Notes: generated by a model not told the origin, from the sequence alone. DNA of 64,000 nucleotides from Streptomyces violaceoruber (GCA_000720805.1 JODI01000062.1:1-64000), one strand, 5' to 3'. Shown: positions 7,284 through 15,402, counted from the first letter of the stretch. Made by a program: numbers and translations.

Positions 7284-7966
7284 CGGGCGCCTTCCGGAAG
7301 GGGGCCGCCTACCCCGCCGGGACGGGTCAGGCCGTGGTTGGTCAGATGCAGTACGGCGGCGTTGAAGGCCATGAAGGGCTGGATGAGGCCGTCGACGAAG
7401 ACGAGGAAGGCGAGGGTCCCGATGCCGACGGGCCCGCCCAGCAGCCACCCGAGAGTGAGCAGCACGGCCTCGACGCAGACCTTCGCCCCCCAGAAGGGCA
7501 CCTTCAAACGCTGGTTGAGGGAGATGACGATCAGGTCCATGGCGCGGATGCCGGTGCCGCTCATGATGATCAGGGCGGAGCCGTAGGCGCACAGCAGGAC
7601 CGCGATGACCAGGGAGGGTACGGAGGAGATCCAGCTCAGGTCGGCCAGCAGGATCAGGTCGATGAGGCTGCCGCAGAGGAGGAAGGTGACGAACGGCATC
7701 ACGACCGGGCGGCGGCGGTTCCACACGGACCAGATGGCGATGCACACGGCCGCGGTGAGTGCCTGTACCACGCCGATGGTGAGCGGGAGGTGTTCCAGGA
7801 CGCCGAGGGAGAGGACGTCCAGGGGATCCACTCCGAGATCGGAGTGGATGAACAGGGAGGCCCCGGATGCGAAGACCAGGCAGCCGGCCAGATAGAGCGC
7901 GTAGCGCGGAAGGTCGCGGGGGCTTCGGCCCAGGATGGGCGTGGGAGCGTTCCGTAACGTGGACAT
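7280..7966 (-). CDS. YczE/YyaS/YitT-family membrane protein
   Basis: A 228-residue integral membrane protein with about five or six hydrophobic helices. It carries family-typical segments such as GASLFIHSDLGVDPLDVLSLG and SGTGIRAMDLIV. ATG 7966 is preceded by GGAG; the longer upstream frame lacks support. Codon 4 is TTA, which is uncommon in Streptomyces and points to bldA-type control. It is translationally coupled to the MFS gene by a 4-bp overlap. YczE-type proteins are linked in Bacillus to production of secondary metabolites, but the molecular activity is unknown. Confidence 0.8.
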   Translation of the reverse strand: MSTLRNAPTPILGRSPRDLPRYALYLAGCLVFASGASLFIHSDLGVDPLDVLSLGVLEHLPLTIGVVQALTAAVCIAIWSVWNRRRPVVMPFVTFLLCGSLIDLILLADLSWISSVPSLVIAVLLCAYGSALIIMSGTGIRAMDLIVISLNQRLKVPFWGAKVCVEAVLLTLGWLLGGPVGIGTLAFLVFVDGLIQPFMAFNAAVLHLTNHGLTRPGGVGGPLPEGAR

Positions 7967-8114
7967 ACTGGACTCCGGTTCGGAGACCCTGCGGGACGCC
8001 CGGGGGATGCGGGGGACATGGCCCGGACGGCCCGCAGGGGGCAACGGGGGTTGAGTGCGGGCCGCCGGCGGAAGCACGCGGTGGCTGGGGACGGTCCGCG
8101 AGGTGGAGGGCCGG

Positions 8115-8435
8115 TCAGGCGTTGACGAAGATCAGCTGGTTGCCCTCGGGGTCGGTGATCTCGAAACGCTCACCGGTCTTGTGCGGGATGATGCCGGTGG
8201 GGCCGAGGTCGCTCAGGGCCTTGTGAGCGTCGGGGATGTCCACCTCGGTGAAGGCGATGGCGTTGGGATGGTCGCCCTTCTGGATGATCAGCTCGCCGTC
8301 GTGACCGGTGTCGAAGACCACGGAGACTCCCGGGTACTCCTCCCGGACCTTCAGACCGAGCCGGTCGCGGTAGAACGCGGCCATCGTGTCCAGGTCCTCG
8401 CAGTAGATCTTGATCACCGTGAGCTTGCCGAACAT
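8115..8435 (-). CDS. VOC (glyoxalase/bleomycin resistance-like) protein
   Basis: A 106-residue single VOC domain. It has paired beta-alpha-beta-beta-beta modules, an opening KLTVIKIYCEDLDTMAAFY and the closing motif ITDPEGNQLIFV, whose glutamate-containing strand is a usual metal-ligand position. ATG 8435 follows GGGAGGA. It is divergent from the TetR gene at 8835 and has a TetR-operator-like palindrome about 130 bp upstream. It could bind or isomerise a small reactive compound. The substrate is unknown. Confidence 0.82.
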   Translation of the reverse strand: MFGKLTVIKIYCEDLDTMAAFYRDRLGLKVREEYPGVSVVFDTGHDGELIIQKGDHPNAIAFTEVDIPDAHKALSDLGPTGIIPHKTGERFEITDPEGNQLIFVNA

Positions 8436-8561
8436 GACGTCCTCCCATTCCTGAGCACCCCATCGCGGGAGTGCTGACGTGTCGATCAGAACCGGACAGC
8501 CCCGAGGGCTCAGGCTGGGGATGCGAGGAGCAGTACCCGGGTGCCGTCCGGCCAGAAAGGA

Positions 8562-8578
8562 AACTACACGGTGCAGTT
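8562..8578. promoter_or_regulatory. TetR operator copy 1 (upstream of VOC gene)
   Basis: AACTACAC and GTGCAGTT flank a central G, giving a 17-bp near-palindrome with one mismatch. It shares its ACxxCGGTxxAGT core with copies at 8775 and 9537. A weaker relative on the opposite strand lies at about 8584-8599. Confidence 0.65.
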
Positions 8579-8774
8579 CAATAAGTAAACCGGGTAGTGC
8601 AATAAAGGAGCTGACGGCCACGCCGACGGCGACGGCGCCGCAGGTCCGGCGAGGGTGCGGCGCGGCTTCGGGGTGGTGGTCTGGATGTGCCGCGGCTGCT
8701 CCGGCGCCGGTCGGGACCCCCGGGAACGGGCACGGAGGTGTGAGCAAGGGGGGCGCGAGGAGAACACAGGATGT

Positions 8775-8793
8775 AAACTAAACGGTATAGTTT
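8775..8793. promoter_or_regulatory. TetR operator copy 2 (autoregulatory)
   Basis: AAACTA (8775-8780) and TAGTTT (8788-8793) are perfect arms. The inner AC/GT pairs centre on G8784. It ends about 40 bp upstream of the TetR start codon at 8835, where binding would give autorepression. Confidence 0.7.
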
Positions 8794-8834
8794 CGTCCAT
8801 GCGCAGGTCAGTGCGATCCAAGGAGTGAGCCACC

Positions 8835-9482
8835 ATGACGGCCCCCACTGCCCGACCGGCCCGACCAGGGCGGCCCGCGAAGCGCACCGCGATCGACTGC
8901 GCCGCACGCGCCGTCTTCGGTCGTGAGGGCTACATTCGCGCCAGCATGGACTCCATCGCCGCGGAGGCGGGCGTCTCCAAGCGCACCATCTACAACCACT
9001 TCCAGGACAAGGAACAGCTCCTGCTGAGCGTGCTTCAGGAGAGCACGCAGGCGGTGGCGGCCCACCAGGAAGACCTCATCGACCGGCACCTGACCGTCCC
9101 GGCCGACCTCAAGGCCGAGCTGATGGCGCTCGGCCGCGCGCTCGCCGCCCCCCAGAGTGGATTCGAGGAGCACTTCGCCCTGGTGCGGGTCATTTTCGCG
9201 GAGGCGTCCCGGCTGCCCGCCGAGGTCACCGGAAGTTGGCGCTCCGAGGGGCCGCGGCGCACCCAGGCCCGGCTCGCCCGGCACTTCACCGCCCTGACGG
9301 CGGCGGGCCGGCTGCACACGGAGAACCCCCAGGAGGCCGCCGCCCACTTCACCCAGCTCGCCATGTCCGAGGCCTACGAACGCTCCTTCCACGGCGCCAT
9401 CCCCTTGCCGCCGGGCGAGCTGGACGCGCTGGTCGCCTCCGGCGTGAACGCCTTCCTACGGCTGTACGGGACGGGTGACTGA
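8835..9482 (+). CDS. TetR/AcrR-family transcriptional regulator
   Basis: A 215-residue repressor-type protein. After a basic leader, the helix-turn-helix spans about 20-65 (SIAAEAGVSKRTIYNHF). The C-terminal domain belongs to the AefR/TetR-C7-like type. ATG 8835 follows AAGGAG. It lies between a VOC gene (divergent) and an FMN reductase gene (downstream). All three promoters carry the same palindrome, so it probably controls this small module in response to an electrophilic or redox-active compound. That assignment rests on the shared operator. Confidence 0.88.
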   Translation: MTAPTARPARPGRPAKRTAIDCAARAVFGREGYIRASMDSIAAEAGVSKRTIYNHFQDKEQLLLSVLQESTQAVAAHQEDLIDRHLTVPADLKAELMALGRALAAPQSGFEEHFALVRVIFAEASRLPAEVTGSWRSEGPRRTQARLARHFTALTAAGRLHTENPQEAAAHFTQLAMSEAYERSFHGAIPLPPGELDALVASGVNAFLRLYGTGD

Positions 9483-9536
9483 CCTCTCTCGCGGCCGATC
9501 CCGCCGAACGAAGGCGTCTCGGTGGATACATTTTTG

Positions 9537-9553
9537 CTCCACACGGTGTAGTT
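9537..9553. promoter_or_regulatory. TetR operator copy 3 (upstream of FMN reductase)
   Basis: ACAC and GTGT surround G9545, followed by AGTTTAC as in copies 1 and 2. It lies about 85 bp upstream of the reductase start at 9635, in the 152-bp gap after the TetR gene. Confidence 0.65.
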
Positions 9554-9634
9554 TACCTTTTGAGGGACGGCGCTGCTCCGTCCCGTACCAAGCCGTCTGT
9601 TCCGCCACGAAGTCGTCTCTTCCGGAGGTACCGC

Positions 9635-10219
9635 ATGACCACCCAGCCCCTGTCCCTCGCCGTCATCATCGGCAGCGCGCGCGGCGGGCGCCTCGGCGAC
9701 AAGGTCGGCCACTGGTTCGCCCGGCAGGCCCAGGCGCGCGACGACATGACGGTCGATGTGATCGACGTCGTGGACCATCCGCTGCCGCTCGCCATGCCCG
9801 CGATGGGTGAGGAGCCGGCCGAGCACGTACGGTCCGTCAAGGACCAGCTGTCGGCGCGGCTGCACTCCGCCGACGCCTTCGTCGTGGTCACCCCCGAGTA
9901 CAACCACTCCTTCCCCGCCTCGCTGAAGAACGTCATCGACTGGCACCTGCAGGAATGGGCCGCGAAGCCGGTCGGCCTCGTGTCCTACGGCGGCATGGGC
10001 GGCGGCCTGCGGGCCGCCGAACACCTGCGGCAGGTCTTCGCCGAGGTGCACGCCATGACCGTGCGCGAGATGGTCAGCCTGCACAACCCCTGGGGGGCGT
10101 TCTCCGACGGTGACGCACCGGAGGGCGCGGACGCGGCGGCGAAGAAGCTGCTGGACCAGGTGGCATGGTGGGGCAAGGCGCTGCGCACTGCGCGCGACGA
10201 GCAGCCCTACGCCCTCTGA
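9635..10219 (+). CDS. NADPH-dependent FMN reductase family protein
   Basis: A 194-residue flavodoxin-like protein. It has the FMN phosphate loop GSARGGRLGDKV near the N-terminus, the family motif TPEYNHSFPASLKNVIDW (about 88-105) and SYGGMGGGLRA later. The family reduces FMN, quinones or azo compounds with NAD(P)H. ATG 9635 follows GGAGGT; the open frame upstream overlaps the operator and is not used. The gene follows the TetR gene and shares its operator, suggesting induction by quinones or similar redox stress. Confidence 0.9.
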   Translation: MTTQPLSLAVIIGSARGGRLGDKVGHWFARQAQARDDMTVDVIDVVDHPLPLAMPAMGEEPAEHVRSVKDQLSARLHSADAFVVVTPEYNHSFPASLKNVIDWHLQEWAAKPVGLVSYGGMGGGLRAAEHLRQVFAEVHAMTVREMVSLHNPWGAFSDGDAPEGADAAAKKLLDQVAWWGKALRTARDEQPYAL

Positions 10220-10952
10220 GCCGAGCCGTCCAGCCCCGCGCGGACGGGCGGCGCCATGGCCGAGACGCCTACCGCGCCGGTGAGCAGGACCCGCCCATGA
10301 GGGGCGGCGCGCTCCTTGAAGCCCCAATGGGCCGCGATCTGGTGGTGGGTGTGGCGATGACCTGTGGGGTCGGGTTCGGGGCGTGCGCCGGCGTGCGACG
10401 CGAGGTGCTGCCCGCTCGGCGCCACCTCGCGCCGCCCTGGGTCACCCCCGGCTCCCCGTATGGGGCGAACACCACCGCGCACGACTCCAGGTCGGCCTGA
10501 GTTGTTGAACGGAGCCGTCCGGCCCGCCGGTCCCGCCGGTCCCGCCGGTCCCGCCGTTCCGGCCGGATCCGCCGGACGAACCTTCCGGCCCCTGATCGGA
10601 CGCCCGCCCTGTGCGCCGGGGCGGCCGTCCTTCCCTTTCGGGGCGGCCGTCCTCTTTTTGTGACCGGACGGTAACCGGTCATGTATTGACCAAATTCCCT
10701 CCTGTGTCAGGGGTTGGCCTGCGAGAGGCTGTTACTGCCGAGCCGTCAGGTCTTGGACGGAGCGGCACATGCCAGGGGGACGTGACCGAGCTGATGTGTC
10801 CGTTGGGGAGCAAACCTTGCTCCGGAGTCGCTCAACCGGGCTGCTGTGACGGGTATGTGAGTCCTCGTCACGTGAGTTCAGTAATGTCGTGGGTGGGCGT
10901 CTTGGCAACGCGACACCGTCCCTTGGCCGTTGGCACTGCCTTGTAAGACCCG
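10220..10952. other. 733-bp intergenic stretch before the tRNA gene
   Basis: I see no convincing gene here. It holds a 9-bp tandem repeat (CCCGCCGGT, about four copies, 10523-10558). The 10-bp string GCGGCCGTCC is repeated directly at about 10621 and 10643. After 10660 there is a lower-GC stretch that probably holds the tRNA promoter. The short open frames here lack ribosome sites and recognisable domains. Confidence 0.5.
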
Positions 10953-11029
10953 GCCCGGGTGGCGCAAACGGGAGACGCAGCCGCCTTAAACGCGGAGAAG
11001 TGTGGGTTCGAATCCCACCCCGGGCACCA
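10953..11029 (+). tRNA. tRNA-Leu(UAA)-like gene with a 5-nt variable loop, CCA encoded
   Basis: The acceptor stem GCCCGGG (10953-10959) pairs with CCCGGGC (11019-11025), followed by discriminator A and encoded CCA. The D-arm is the 3-bp leucine-type form with an 11-nt loop containing GGG. The anticodon loop is CTTAAAC (10985-10991), giving anticodon TAA on a CCGC/GCGG stem with a G-A closing mismatch. The T-arm is GTGGG-TTCGAAT-CCCAC. Only about 5 nt (10997-11001) separate the anticodon and T stems, whereas normal leucine tRNAs, including bldA, have a long variable arm. It is therefore a truncated or non-canonical UUA reader, or a tRNA pseudogene. Confidence 0.7.
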
Positions 11030-11290
11030 TCAGGTCCGCCTACCGAGGCGGGCCTTCCTGTTTGTGGCACTCTGTCCGGTGCGCGAGACGGGGAACGCCG
11101 TGGCCGCCGACGCCGACCTGGGGCGAAGCCGTACGGTCCCGTGCCGGTCCTGACCTCCATGTCGGGCGCCGGGGTCAGGTTCACGTCCGGCTCCGGGCGC
11201 CTCCGACACGCCTGCGCCCTCCATTGAGGACTTCGCCGCATGACCGTTGACAGCGGGCGGGTGCGGTCGCAGACTCATGTCCCGGAATAG

Positions 11291-11306
11291 GTGAAGAAAC
11301 TTTCAC
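11291..11306. promoter_or_regulatory. Candidate operator before pobA
   Basis: GTGAA (11291-11295) and TTCAC (11302-11306) form an inverted repeat with a 6-bp spacer, 22 bp before the pobA start. IclR-type PobR regulators often control this gene, but the binding protein is not encoded nearby. Confidence 0.35.
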
Positions 11307-11328
11307 TGTGCGAACGAGAGGCTGGTCG

Positions 11329-12504
11329 ATGCGCACCACCGTCGGCATCATCGGAGCCGGCCCGGCCGGTCTCCTCCTGGCCCGGCTGCTCCGCAACGCG
11401 GGCATCGACTCGGTCGTCCTGGAGAGCCGTGACCGCGCCTACGTCGAGCACCGGCAGCGGGCCGGGATCCTGGAGCAGGGCACGGTGGACGTCCTGCGCG
11501 AGGCCGGCGCCGGGGGACGCATGGACCGCGAGGGACTGCGCCACGACGGCATCGAACTCCGGTTCGCCAGGCAGCGCCACCGCGTCGACTTCCCCGCCCT
11601 CACCGGCGGGCGGTCCGTGATGGTCTACGCCCAGACCGAGGTCTGCAAGGACCTCATCGCCCTCCAGCTCGCCGAGGGCGGCCCCCTGCTGTTCGGGGCG
11701 GAGGCGCTGGCCGTCGAAGGTGCCGACACCGACGGCCCCCGCGTCCGCTTCCGGCACGAGGGTCGCGAGGACGTCCTGGAGTGCGACTACGTCGTCGGCT
11801 GCGACGGCTTCTGGGGTGTGGCCCGCACGGCGATCCCGTCCGAGCTCACCCAGGTGTTCGAACGAACGTACCCCTTCGGCTGGCTCGGCATCCTCGCCGA
11901 CGTGCCGCCCTCGCACGACGAGCTGGTCTACGCCCGCCACGACCGCGGCTTCGCCCTGCTGTCCATGCGCTCCCCGTCCGTCTCCCGCCTCTACCTCCAG
12001 GTTCCCGAGGGCGCGGACGCCGGGACATGGGGGGACGAAGCGATCTGGGACGAGCTGGAGCGCCGCTTCGAGACCGCCGACGACTGGCGGCTGCAGCGCG
12101 GCCCGATCACCCAGAAGTCCGTCACCCCGATGCGGTCCTACGTCCACGAGCCCATGCGGTACGGCCGTCTCTTCCTGGCCGGCGACGCCGCCCACATCGT
12201 GCCGCCCACCGGGGCCAAGGGGCTCAACCTGGCCGTCGGGGACGTCGTGACCTTCGCGCGGGCCCTGATCCACGAGCGGGAGAAGGGCTCGGCGGACCTG
12301 CTCGACGCCTACTCCGAGACCTGCCTGCGGCGCGTCTGGCAGGCCGAACGCTTCTCCTACGACATGACGAGCCTCCTGCACCGCGCCCCCGACGCCACCG
12401 GCTTCGAGGACCGCCTCCAGCTGGCCCGTCTGGAGCGGATCGCCTCCTCCCGCGCCGCCGAGACCGACCTGGCCCAGGCGTACACCGGGTTCCCGTTCGA
12501 CTGA
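11329..12504 (+). CDS. pobA: 4-hydroxybenzoate 3-monooxygenase
   Basis: A 391-residue FAD monooxygenase, close to the 394-residue family norm. It has the dinucleotide motif GAGPAGLLLARLL (about 8-20), the aromatic hydroxylase segment EHRQRAGILEQGTVDVL, a DG motif (VVGCDGFWGVART) and GDAAHIVPPTGAKGLN for the FAD ribityl. It converts 4-hydroxybenzoate to protocatechuate, feeding the beta-ketoadipate pathway in the cytosol. ATG 11329 follows GAGAGG. No other aromatic catabolism genes are adjacent; the thiolase at 15.4 kb could only serve the pathway end indirectly. Confidence 0.93.
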   Translation: MRTTVGIIGAGPAGLLLARLLRNAGIDSVVLESRDRAYVEHRQRAGILEQGTVDVLREAGAGGRMDREGLRHDGIELRFARQRHRVDFPALTGGRSVMVYAQTEVCKDLIALQLAEGGPLLFGAEALAVEGADTDGPRVRFRHEGREDVLECDYVVGCDGFWGVARTAIPSELTQVFERTYPFGWLGILADVPPSHDELVYARHDRGFALLSMRSPSVSRLYLQVPEGADAGTWGDEAIWDELERRFETADDWRLQRGPITQKSVTPMRSYVHEPMRYGRLFLAGDAAHIVPPTGAKGLNLAVGDVVTFARALIHEREKGSADLLDAYSETCLRRVWQAERFSYDMTSLLHRAPDATGFEDRLQLARLERIASSRAAETDLAQAYTGFPFD

Positions 12505-12664
12505 TCGGCCCTGTGGGCGACCCCTCCGGTGGGGGGAATCACTCGCGCGCGTAGCGTGTTGCGCACCACGACGAGGGAAAGATCCTCCCCAAGCACTAGG
12601 GTCAATCCTTTGCCTACCTATTACTCTTGAGCCAAGGCCACGAGGGTGGCCATGGAGGAGTGAA

Positions 12665-13558
12665 ATGAGGAGCAGCAACCCGGTCTTCTCGCGACGGGGG
12701 TTCAGCCGCGACAACGGCTACGCGGGCTTCAACACCGCGCCGCAGGCCGGGGGCGCAGCTGTAGGCACGCAGGGCAACCCCTACGCGCAGCCGCAGGGCG
12801 GCAACCCGTACGCCCAGAACCCGTACGCGCAGCAGGACCTGCAGCACGGCGCACCGCCGCAGGCCCCGGCCACCACCGGCAGGATGACGATCGACGACGT
12901 CGTCCTGCGCACCGGCACCACGCTCGGCGTCCTGATCGTCACAGCCGCGCTCGCCTGGGCGCTGCTGCCGATCGACGACGCGAACATCAGCCGGTCGTAC
13001 GGCATCGGCATCGGTGCCGCGCTGATCGGCATGGTCCTGGCCTTCGTCCAGTCCTTCAAGCGCAAGGCCTCGCCCGCGCTGATCCTGACGTACGCCGCGT
13101 TCGAGGGTGTGTTCCTCGGCGTGCTGTCCAACATCGTCGACAACCGCATCGCCGACGGTGCGGCCATGCAGGCCGTGATCGGCACCATGGCGGTCTTCGC
13201 CGGCGTGCTGGTCGCGTACAAGGCGGGCTGGATCCGCGTCAACCGCCGGTTCTACGGCTTCGTGATGGCGGCCGCGCTCGGCTTCGTCCTGCTGATGACG
13301 GTGAACCTGCTGTTCGCGGTCTTCGGCGGCGGTGACGGCCTCGGCTTCCGCAGCGGCGCGCTCGGCGTGGTCTTCGGCGTCATCGGCATCCTGCTCGGCG
13401 CGTGCTTCCTGGCCCTGGACTTCAAGCAGGTCGAGGACGGCATCGCGTACGGCGCACCGCGCGAGGAGGCGTGGCTGGCGGCCTTCGGGCTGACGCTGAC
13501 GCTGGTGTGGATCTACATGGAGTTCCTGAGGCTCATCGCGATCCTCAACAACGACTAG
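12665..13558 (+). CDS. Bax inhibitor-1/YccA-family membrane protein
   Basis: A 297-residue protein. A 75-residue disordered N-terminus with repeated NPYAQ units is followed by seven hydrophobic segments typical of the actinobacterial Bax1-I family, ending EFLRLIAILNND. GGAGGAG precedes ATG 12665. A GGCCAC/GTGGCC inverted repeat (12636-12651) sits in the leader. Members form membrane channels or stress-related proteins, with no proven role in Streptomyces. It is monocistronic, closed by the hairpin at 13581. Confidence 0.9.
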   Translation: MRSSNPVFSRRGFSRDNGYAGFNTAPQAGGAAVGTQGNPYAQPQGGNPYAQNPYAQQDLQHGAPPQAPATTGRMTIDDVVLRTGTTLGVLIVTAALAWALLPIDDANISRSYGIGIGAALIGMVLAFVQSFKRKASPALILTYAAFEGVFLGVLSNIVDNRIADGAAMQAVIGTMAVFAGVLVAYKAGWIRVNRRFYGFVMAAALGFVLLMTVNLLFAVFGGGDGLGFRSGALGVVFGVIGILLGACFLALDFKQVEDGIAYGAPREEAWLAAFGLTLTLVWIYMEFLRLIAILNND

Positions 13559-13580
13559 TCCGCCCGGCGGCAGTCGCGGA

Positions 13581-13608
13581 GGGGGCCCCGGTCGTGACCG
13601 GGGCCCCC
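13581..13608. terminator. Strong terminator after the Bax1-I gene
   Basis: A 13-bp perfect stem (13581-13593 with 13596-13608) with a 2-nt loop, 23 bp after the stop codon. Confidence 0.85.
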
Positions 13609-13659
13609 TCGTCGTCTGTCGTCGTCTGTCGTCGGCTGGCGTTCAGCTGCGGTGCGCAC

Positions 13660-13890
13660 CTAGACGAACTTGCGCGCGGCCCTCCTCAGGTCGTACTCGT
13701 GGACGATCGCCTTCGCGTGGCCGTACGCGAGATCGTGTTCATGGCGAAGCCAGCTGACCTTTTCCTCGAAGCGGAAGAGAGCCGGGCCTTCTTCGACGGT
13801 GCGCAGCCAGTCGGACACTTCACGACCGGTGCAGTGGGGGATGCGGGCGAGCATGTTGCGGTGGGTCTCCTCGGAGAGGACGTGGGACAT
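13660..13890 (-). CDS. DUF4287-type small protein
   Basis: A 76-residue protein starting MSHVLSEETHRNMLARIPHC, with the conserved TGREVSDWLRTVEEGP and the C-terminal DLAYGHAKAIVHEYDLRR. I recognise this as a DUF4287-like domain. GGAGG precedes ATG 13890. It is divergent from the following gene. The function is unknown; members are small cytosolic proteins. Confidence 0.75.
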   Translation of the reverse strand: MSHVLSEETHRNMLARIPHCTGREVSDWLRTVEEGPALFRFEEKVSWLRHEHDLAYGHAKAIVHEYDLRRAARKFV

Positions 13891-13995
13891 CGGCGCCTCC
13901 GGACGCAAAGGGGATGTAAGCCGGTCCTTCAGGTCACCGTGCCTGAGTGTTCGCCCGTTGGCAACAGTCCCGGAGCGTCGCGATACGCTCGCCGC

Positions 13996-14307
13996 GTGGT
14001 GGATACGACGCCTTTGACCCGTGCCGTGGATCACTTTGCCGACCTGCTGCGGGCGGCACCGCAGAGTCGGTTGCAGCGGGGGGCCGCCGCGGAGGCCCTG
14101 GGATTGGCTCGGGCGTTGTCCCGGTGGGCGCAGATTCTGGACGCGCCGGACGTGGAGCCCCGGGTGATGCCGGATGCCGGGATGTTCGCCGCCGCCGATC
14201 AGATCACCGTGGCCGTACACGACTTGGCCCTCGTGCTGGAGGACGAGGGGCAGGTTGCCGACGCTGTGCGGTTGGTGGAAGAGGCGCAGAAGAGGGCCGG
14301 GGTATGA
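13996..14307 (+). CDS. Conserved hypothetical protein, 103 aa
   Basis: Starts at GTG 13996 (or the adjacent GTG 13999). The 103-residue product is alpha-helical, with no signal peptide or membrane segment. It opens VVDTTPLTRAVDHFADLLRA and ends EDEGQVADAVRLVEEAQKRAG. I do not recognise a named domain. It is divergent from the DUF4287 gene with a 105-bp gap and convergent with the next gene. Codon bias at third positions is normal for the genome, so it is likely expressed. Confidence 0.65.
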   Translation: MVDTTPLTRAVDHFADLLRAAPQSRLQRGAAAEALGLARALSRWAQILDAPDVEPRVMPDAGMFAAADQITVAVHDLALVLEDEGQVADAVRLVEEAQKRAGV

Positions 14308-14324
14308 GCCCGTGATCAATACAC

Positions 14325-15113
14325 TTAGAGGCTCGCTATGACCCTGTCCGCCAGGATGTAGACGCTCTCCTCACCGCACGCGAACGTCAGGGTGTACGCG
14401 CCCGAGATGCCGGAGCCGCCGAGGAGGAACGGGGTCTCGCCGGCGCGCAGGGCCGCTGCGAGGCGTTCCGCTGTTTCGCGGTGGCCCGGGGTCATGCAGA
14501 GGGTGGTGCCGTCGGCGAAGACGTAGACGTCGAGGGTGCCGAGGGGGCCGGGGCGGACGTCGGCCAGTTCGGTGGCGGACGAGGCCAGTTCCTCCAGGGT
14601 GGCCACCGTGCGCTCGTGGTCGTTGACGGCCGGCGAGGAGACCGGGACGAAGTCCGGGTGGGAGGGGTGACGGCGGCGGGCGGCGGCCAGTTCCGCGGAG
14701 TCGCCGGCGAGCTCGTCGGTGTCGGCGGGCTCGGTGACCGACTCCAAGGGCTCCAGGCCCACGAAATCGCTCGGCCGGGGCAGGAACAGCTCGCTGTCGG
14801 GCAGACCCAGCAGCGAGGGCGGCTCGGTGGCGCCGTGGGCCTCCTGCGCGGCCCAGAAGGCACGCGCCTCGGCGAGCTCGCGCTCACGCTCCTCGGCGAG
14901 GGCCTCCGCCACGGCGGCGCGTATCTCGTCGACGTCGGCCGCGGCGCGGGCGGCGGGTACGAGGCCCCGCGCGGCCGTGGCGTTGTTCTTGGCGAACTCG
15001 GCATGCAGGGCGGCGACCTGCCGGCGCAGCACCATGAGCGTGCGCAGGACGGCGACGCCCACGGCGCCAGTGGCGGCCGTGGTGACCAGCAAGGCGATCG
15101 GCATGGCGCTCAC
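14325..15113 (-). CDS. Conserved membrane-anchored hypothetical protein
   Basis: A 262-residue protein with one N-terminal membrane helix (about 4-22), a coiled-coil-like Ala/Glu-rich stretch (about 28-95) and a globular C-terminus (about 165-262) with DGTTLCMTPGHRETAERLAAAL. The GTG start at 15113 follows GGGAG; an ATG three codons inside is possible. Orthologues seem limited to actinomycetes and no function is known to me. The topology suggests a cytoplasmic domain tethered to the membrane. Confidence 0.65.
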   Translation of the reverse strand: MSAMPIALLVTTAATGAVGVAVLRTLMVLRRQVAALHAEFAKNNATAARGLVPAARAAADVDEIRAAVAEALAEERERELAEARAFWAAQEAHGATEPPSLLGLPDSELFLPRPSDFVGLEPLESVTEPADTDELAGDSAELAAARRRHPSHPDFVPVSSPAVNDHERTVATLEELASSATELADVRPGPLGTLDVYVFADGTTLCMTPGHRETAERLAAALRAGETPFLLGGSGISGAYTLTFACGEESVYILADRVIASL

Positions 15114-15311
15114 TGACGTACTCCCGGTTCAAAGTCGACCCCCGACTTCCTACATCAGCTTGAAGGGCGGACTAACCCTCTGTCAGTGCGTAACGTCACG
15201 AACCGGACAGGAGTTGGGGCCCAATCTGTGCTGCTGAAGTGGGGTTGACCTGCATGAATCCCTCATTCGAGGGAGATAGGTCACATCCTGGGGGAGATTG
15301 GATCACAAATC

Positions 15312-15346
15312 GGCCCAGAACCCTGGGGGTTTCCGGGTTCTGGGCC
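15312..15346. terminator. Terminator downstream of the thiolase gene
   Basis: GGCCCAGAACCC (15312-15323) pairs with GGGTTCTGGGCC (15335-15346), a 12-bp perfect stem with an 11-nt loop. The rest of the 289-bp gap (15114-15402) holds nothing else I can name. Confidence 0.8.
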
Positions 15347-15402
15347 CGATTGTCACGCTGAGCTCCCGTACGGATACGGGCGGTTGATGGTTCCGGTGGA
15401 GG

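Noticed and set aside
6030..7745. 571-codon version of the MFS gene
   Set aside because: The first 154 codons overlap the YczE-type gene in another frame and are His/Arg/Pro-rich noise; the ATGA overlap at 7280-7283 supports the shorter form.
10523..10558. 9-bp CCCGCCGGT tandem repeat
   Set aside because: Short GC microsatellite with about four copies, no palindrome and no neighbouring start codon; recorded only as part of the intergenic stretch.
10953..11029. tRNA as attachment site for an integrated island
   Set aside because: No second copy of the tRNA 3-prime end and no integrase are in the window, and the island lies on the 5-prime side. It remains possible if the left boundary is outside.
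11275..12714. Long open frame on the strand opposite pobA
   Set aside because: High-GC genomes give long antisense frames. It has no domain, no ribosome site and the codon-position bias of a shadow; pobA in the other strand is clear.
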